From Caldilineae bacterium (GTDB lineage: Bacteria; Chloroflexota; Anaerolineae; J102): a DNA stretch of 8,917 nt. Below are positions 7,154 to 8,917 of the stretch, in pieces; position 1 is the stretch's first letter, and each line of letters opens with the position of its first letter. The stretch is from contig DUEQ01000287.1 of the NCBI GenBank assembly GCA_011192085.1, positions 1 to 8,917 on the forward strand, written 5' to 3'. Position numbers and translations under genes: made by a program. The notes below the pieces were generated by a model. It ran no database searches and was not told the DNA's origin. It saw only the letters and a list, made by a program, of their open reading frames with translations.

Positions 7154-7200
7154 ATGGCCTCCCCCTGAGCGCAGCTCGGGGGGCGATTGGAGGGGGCCAT
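7154..7200. repeat. Palindromic element B with nested and competing hairpins
   Basis: Inner hairpin: CCCCC-T-GAGC (7161-7170) pairs with GCTCGGGGG (7174-7182) around GCA, nine base pairs with a bulged T. Outer arms: ATGGCC (7154-7159) is the inverse complement of GGCCAT (7195-7200), and the C-tract can alternatively pair with AGGGGG (7191-7196). There is no T-run after it on either strand, so it is not an ordinary intrinsic terminator. Confidence 0.5.
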
Positions 7201-7264
7201 GCGGCCAAAGGAAAAGGCCACAGATTTTTGCCAGTCAACCGACCTCGACCTGCGGCCTCCGAAT

Positions 7265-7293
7265 TTGTCAGGTCGGGCGGAAATCGCTATAAT
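7265..7293 (+). promoter_or_regulatory. Sigma-70-type promoter of the tRNA-Thr gene
   Basis: TTGTCA (7265-7270, five of six consensus bases), a 17-base spacer, then a perfect TATAAT (7288-7293). Transcription should begin near 7300, about 10 bases before the mature tRNA 5' end. The AT-rich stretch around the -10 box stands out against the GC-rich surroundings. Confidence 0.85.
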
Positions 7294-7309
7294 AATTATA
7301 CACAGAAGC

Positions 7310-7382
7310 GCCACCCTAGCTCAGCCGGTAGAGCAACGCACTCGTAATGCGTCGGTCGCCGGTTCGAATCCGGCGGGTGGCT
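7310..7382 (+). tRNA. tRNA-Thr (anticodon CGU)
   Basis: A full cloverleaf of 73 bases. Acceptor GCCACCC (7310-7316) pairs with GGGTGGC (7375-7381). The D stem is GCTC/GAGC (7319-7322, 7331-7334). The anticodon stem ACGCA/TGCGT surrounds loop CTCGTAA (7341-7347) with anticodon CGT at 7343-7345, reading ACG. The T stem GCCGG/CCGGC surrounds TTCGAAT (7363-7369). The discriminator base is T at 7382 and the next bases are CCT, so the 3' CCA is not encoded and must be added after transcription. It is transcribed alone, between its own promoter and a terminator. Confidence 0.97.
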
Positions 7383-7387
7383 CCTCA

Positions 7388-7420
7388 ATCCCGGCCCCGA
7401 GGGTCGGGATTTTTGTATTT
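7388..7420 (+). terminator. Intrinsic terminator of the tRNA-Thr unit
   Basis: ATCCCG (7388-7393) pairs with CGGGAT (7405-7410). A G-T wobble and three C-G pairs continue the stem to a small CGA loop, giving about 10 base pairs. TTTTT begins at the stem's end (7410-7414), followed by GTATTT. It lies six bases after the tRNA and separates it from the thioredoxin gene. Confidence 0.85.
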
Positions 7421-7435
7421 GTCTAACCGATCCTT

Positions 7436-7463
7436 TTGGTGTACCATTTTCCTTGTCTACAAT
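7436..7463 (+). promoter_or_regulatory. Candidate promoter of the thioredoxin-xdhC unit
   Basis: TACAAT (7458-7463, five of six -10 bases) with a weak TTGGTG (7436-7441) 16 bases upstream. Transcription would start about 20 bases before the ATG at 7492. An alternative pair, TTGTCT (7453-7458) and CATATT (7476-7481) spaced 17 bases, would give an almost leaderless message. A promoter is expected here because a terminator precedes the gene, but which pair is used is not decided by sequence. Confidence 0.45.
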
Positions 7464-7491
7464 CCGATAGCCACTCATATTCACTTTCACC

Positions 7492-7824
7492 ATGTCGCAA
7501 CCTTTCCCTGTCACCGATGCGGATTTCCGCGAAAAAGTTCTGGAGAGCGCTCTCCCCGTCATCGTTGATTTCTGGGCCGTGTGGTGCTCACCCTGCCGTC
7601 TCATCGCGCCCATCCTGGAGGAGCTGGCCGAGGAGTACGACGGTCGGGTGCAGGTCGCCAAACTGGATGTGGATCATAATCCCCAAACGCCCGCGCAGTA
7701 CGGTATCATGGGCATCCCCACCCTCATCCTGTTCAAAGATGGCGCGCCCGTCGAGCGCATCGTGGGTTACATGCCCAAGGCCCGTTTGCTCCAGCGCATC
7801 CTCCCGCACATTCAGTCGCCATGA
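7492..7824 (+). CDS. trxA: Thioredoxin with a CSPC active site
   Basis: A 110-residue single-domain thioredoxin, cytoplasmic, with no signal peptide. It reduces protein disulfides using electrons normally supplied by thioredoxin reductase. IVDFWAVWCSPCRLIAPILEELAEEY holds Asp26, Trp31, Cys32 and Cys35; GIPTLILFKDG holds the cis-proline Pro76. These numbers coincide with E. coli thioredoxin. The dipeptide between the cysteines is Ser-Pro rather than the usual Gly-Pro. The ATG at 7492 lacks a Shine-Dalgarno site. The stop TGA overlaps the XdhC start in the string ATGA (7821-7824), so the two proteins are probably made from one message by coupled translation. Which of several possible thioredoxins of the organism this is cannot be told, so the symbol names the family. 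Confidence 0.93.
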   Translation: MSQPFPVTDADFREKVLESALPVIVDFWAVWCSPCRLIAPILEELAEEYDGRVQVAKLDVDHNPQTPAQYGIMGIPTLILFKDGAPVERIVGYMPKARLLQRILPHIQSP

Positions 7825-8873
7825 CCCAGGACCCCCTCCTCGCGCTCACCCACTGGGCCGAGACCGGCCAGCGCGGCGCGCTCGCCATCGTCGTCAAAGC
7901 CTATGGCTCATCGCCTCGCCCTCTAGGCGCGATGATGGCTGTGGCCGAATCGGGTGACTTCGTGGGCTCGGTCAGCGGCGGCTGTGTGGAGAGCGCCGTG
8001 GTGCAGGAGGCCCTGGACACACTGGCCGAGGGACGTCCTCGCCTGAAGACCTACGGCATCAGCGACGAATGGGCGTGGGAGGCGGGCCTCACCTGCGGCG
8101 GCAAGATTCAGGTCTTCATCCTGCCCTGGCAGCCGAATCAGGTGTGGAGGGAGCTCCTTTCCGCCCGGGAGCATAAGGAGCCTGTGGTGTTGGGCGTGGG
8201 CTATGAGGGGCGCTGGACGGCTGAAGTGGGACTGTTCTATCGGGATGGTCGGACGGTGGGCGAGTTGGCCCGTCATGCCTTGGCGCTGGCGGATATGTTG
8301 ACCGCGGCATTTCGGGAAGAGCGGGCCCGCTCGGGCGCAGTCCTGCCCGATGGTCGCACCTCGGTCCTCATCATCCCCTTTTTCCCGCCTCAACGCCTGA
8401 TCATCATCGGCGCGGTGCATATCGCCATCGCCCTGGTGCGTTTCGCTAACGAGCTCGGTTACGAGACCATCGTCATCGATCCCCGCCCGGTGTTTGCCAC
8501 CTCCGAGCGTTTCGGCCACGCCGACCAGCTTCTCGTATCCTGGCCGCAGGAAGCCATTCCCCGCCTCCATCCCGACCCCGGCGCCAGTATCGCGGTCATC
8601 AGTCACGACGACAAGCTGGACATCCCCGCGCTCAAGCTGGCTCTGGAGAGCGACGTCCGCTACATCGGCGCGTTGGGCTCCCGTAAGACCATGGCCCGCC
8701 GCATGCAGCTACTGCGAGAGGAGGGTTTCTCCGATGACGCCCTCGCCCGCATCCACAATCCCATCGGTCTCGACCTGGGCGGGCGCACGCCCGAGGAGAT
8801 CGCCCTGGCCATCATGGCCGAAGTTGTCGCCACCCGCTATGGACGAGAATTCCGAGGGAAAGCGTTAGGGTAG
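7821..8873 (+). CDS. xdhC: XdhC/CoxI-family molybdenum cofactor maturation protein
   Basis: A 350-residue protein of the XdhC/CoxI family. Relatives bind molybdenum cofactor, protect or present it for sulfuration, and hand it to xanthine dehydrogenase-type molybdenum hydroxylases. N-terminal domain (about 5-105): YGSSPRPLGAMMAV, VGSVSGGCVESAVVQEAL with Cys55, and AGLTCGGKIQVFI with Cys92. After a linker, the C-terminal Rossmann domain (about 190-340) has LIIIGAVHIAIALVRFANELGYETIVIDPRP, ISHDDKLDIPALKLAL, YIGALGSRKTMARR, and the family ending IHNPIGLDLGGRTPEEIALAIMAEVVA. The usual GAGH of the nucleotide-binding loop is GAVH here. The start overlaps the thioredoxin stop by four bases. No hydroxylase subunits are in the window; they may lie beyond the right edge or elsewhere. 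The TAG stop is at 8871-8873. Confidence 0.9.
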   Translation: MTQDPLLALTHWAETGQRGALAIVVKAYGSSPRPLGAMMAVAESGDFVGSVSGGCVESAVVQEALDTLAEGRPRLKTYGISDEWAWEAGLTCGGKIQVFILPWQPNQVWRELLSAREHKEPVVLGVGYEGRWTAEVGLFYRDGRTVGELARHALALADMLTAAFREERARSGAVLPDGRTSVLIIPFFPPQRLIIIGAVHIAIALVRFANELGYETIVIDPRPVFATSERFGHADQLLVSWPQEAIPRLHPDPGASIAVISHDDKLDIPALKLALESDVRYIGALGSRKTMARRMQLLREEGFSDDALARIHNPIGLDLGGRTPEEIALAIMAEVVATRYGREFRGKALG

Positions 8874-8917
8874 TGGTAGTGCTTTCATCTCTTGCGAAAA
8901 TCAGAACGGATAAGCTA

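Larger units (their letters stand above)
7009..7264. other. Non-coding leader region upstream of the GH2 gene
   Basis: No credible gene on either strand; the short open frames here show no recognisable protein motif. It contains two GC-rich inverted-repeat elements, listed separately. The 50 bases next to the GH2 start have no Shine-Dalgarno site and no convincing promoter on the minus strand, so where transcription of that gene begins is unclear. Confidence 0.6.

Noticed and set aside
7161..7183. GC-rich hairpin as an intrinsic terminator
   Set aside because: No T-run follows on either strand and no gene ends beside it; kept only as a palindromic element.
7081..7314. 77-residue minus-strand frame in the GH2 leader
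   Set aside because: Covers the palindromic elements and the tRNA promoter, has no ribosome binding site and no protein-like motif.
8874..8917. Possible promoter (TTGCGA ... TAAGCT) after xdhC
   Set aside because: Poor match to consensus and the window ends before any gene could be seen; nothing else is recognised in these 44 bases.

Overview
This is a GC-rich bacterial segment with seven complete protein genes, one broken or chimeric reading frame running in from the left edge, and one tRNA gene. No rRNA, insertion sequence, CRISPR array or phage gene was seen. High GC, C-ending codons, scarce Shine-Dalgarno sites and the gene mix (LTA-synthase-like membrane sulfatase, YceI lipoprotein, free-standing GTP cyclohydrolase II and RibD reductase, XdhC with a GAVHIAIAL Rossmann motif) make me lean towards Chloroflexota (Anaerolineae-like). 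That placement is inference; nothing in the window proves it.

Left block, plus strand, about 1-4796: five tightly spaced reading frames (gaps of 12, 21 and 31 bases, then a 17-base overlap) that look like one transcription unit. The first joins the C-terminal part of a UPF0104/lysylphosphatidylglycerol-synthase-type membrane protein to a ribokinase remnant that lacks its N-terminal third and its catalytic GAGD segment. Then come a five-helix membrane phosphotransferase of the LTA synthase/sulfatase fold, a YceI-family lipoprotein, GTP cyclohydrolase II (ribA), and a RibD C-terminal-type pyrimidine reductase. The last two catalyse the first and third steps of riboflavin synthesis; the deaminase and the later enzymes are not here.

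Middle, minus strand, 4771-7008: a cytoplasmic glycoside hydrolase family 2 enzyme, most like beta-mannosidase, facing the riboflavin genes and overlapping the reductase gene tail-to-tail by 26 bases. Upstream of it is a 301-base non-coding stretch with two GC-rich palindromic elements and then the promoter of the tRNA gene.

Right block, plus strand, 7265-8873: a compact tRNA-Thr(CGU) unit with a near-consensus promoter and an intrinsic terminator, followed by a two-gene unit. That unit is a thioredoxin with a CSPC active site, coupled through an ATGA overlap to an XdhC/CoxI-type molybdenum-cofactor maturation protein. The molybdenum hydroxylase it would serve is not in the window and may lie downstream. 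I did not find an unmistakable new system. The most unusual object is the chimeric, doubly deleted ribokinase frame at the left edge.
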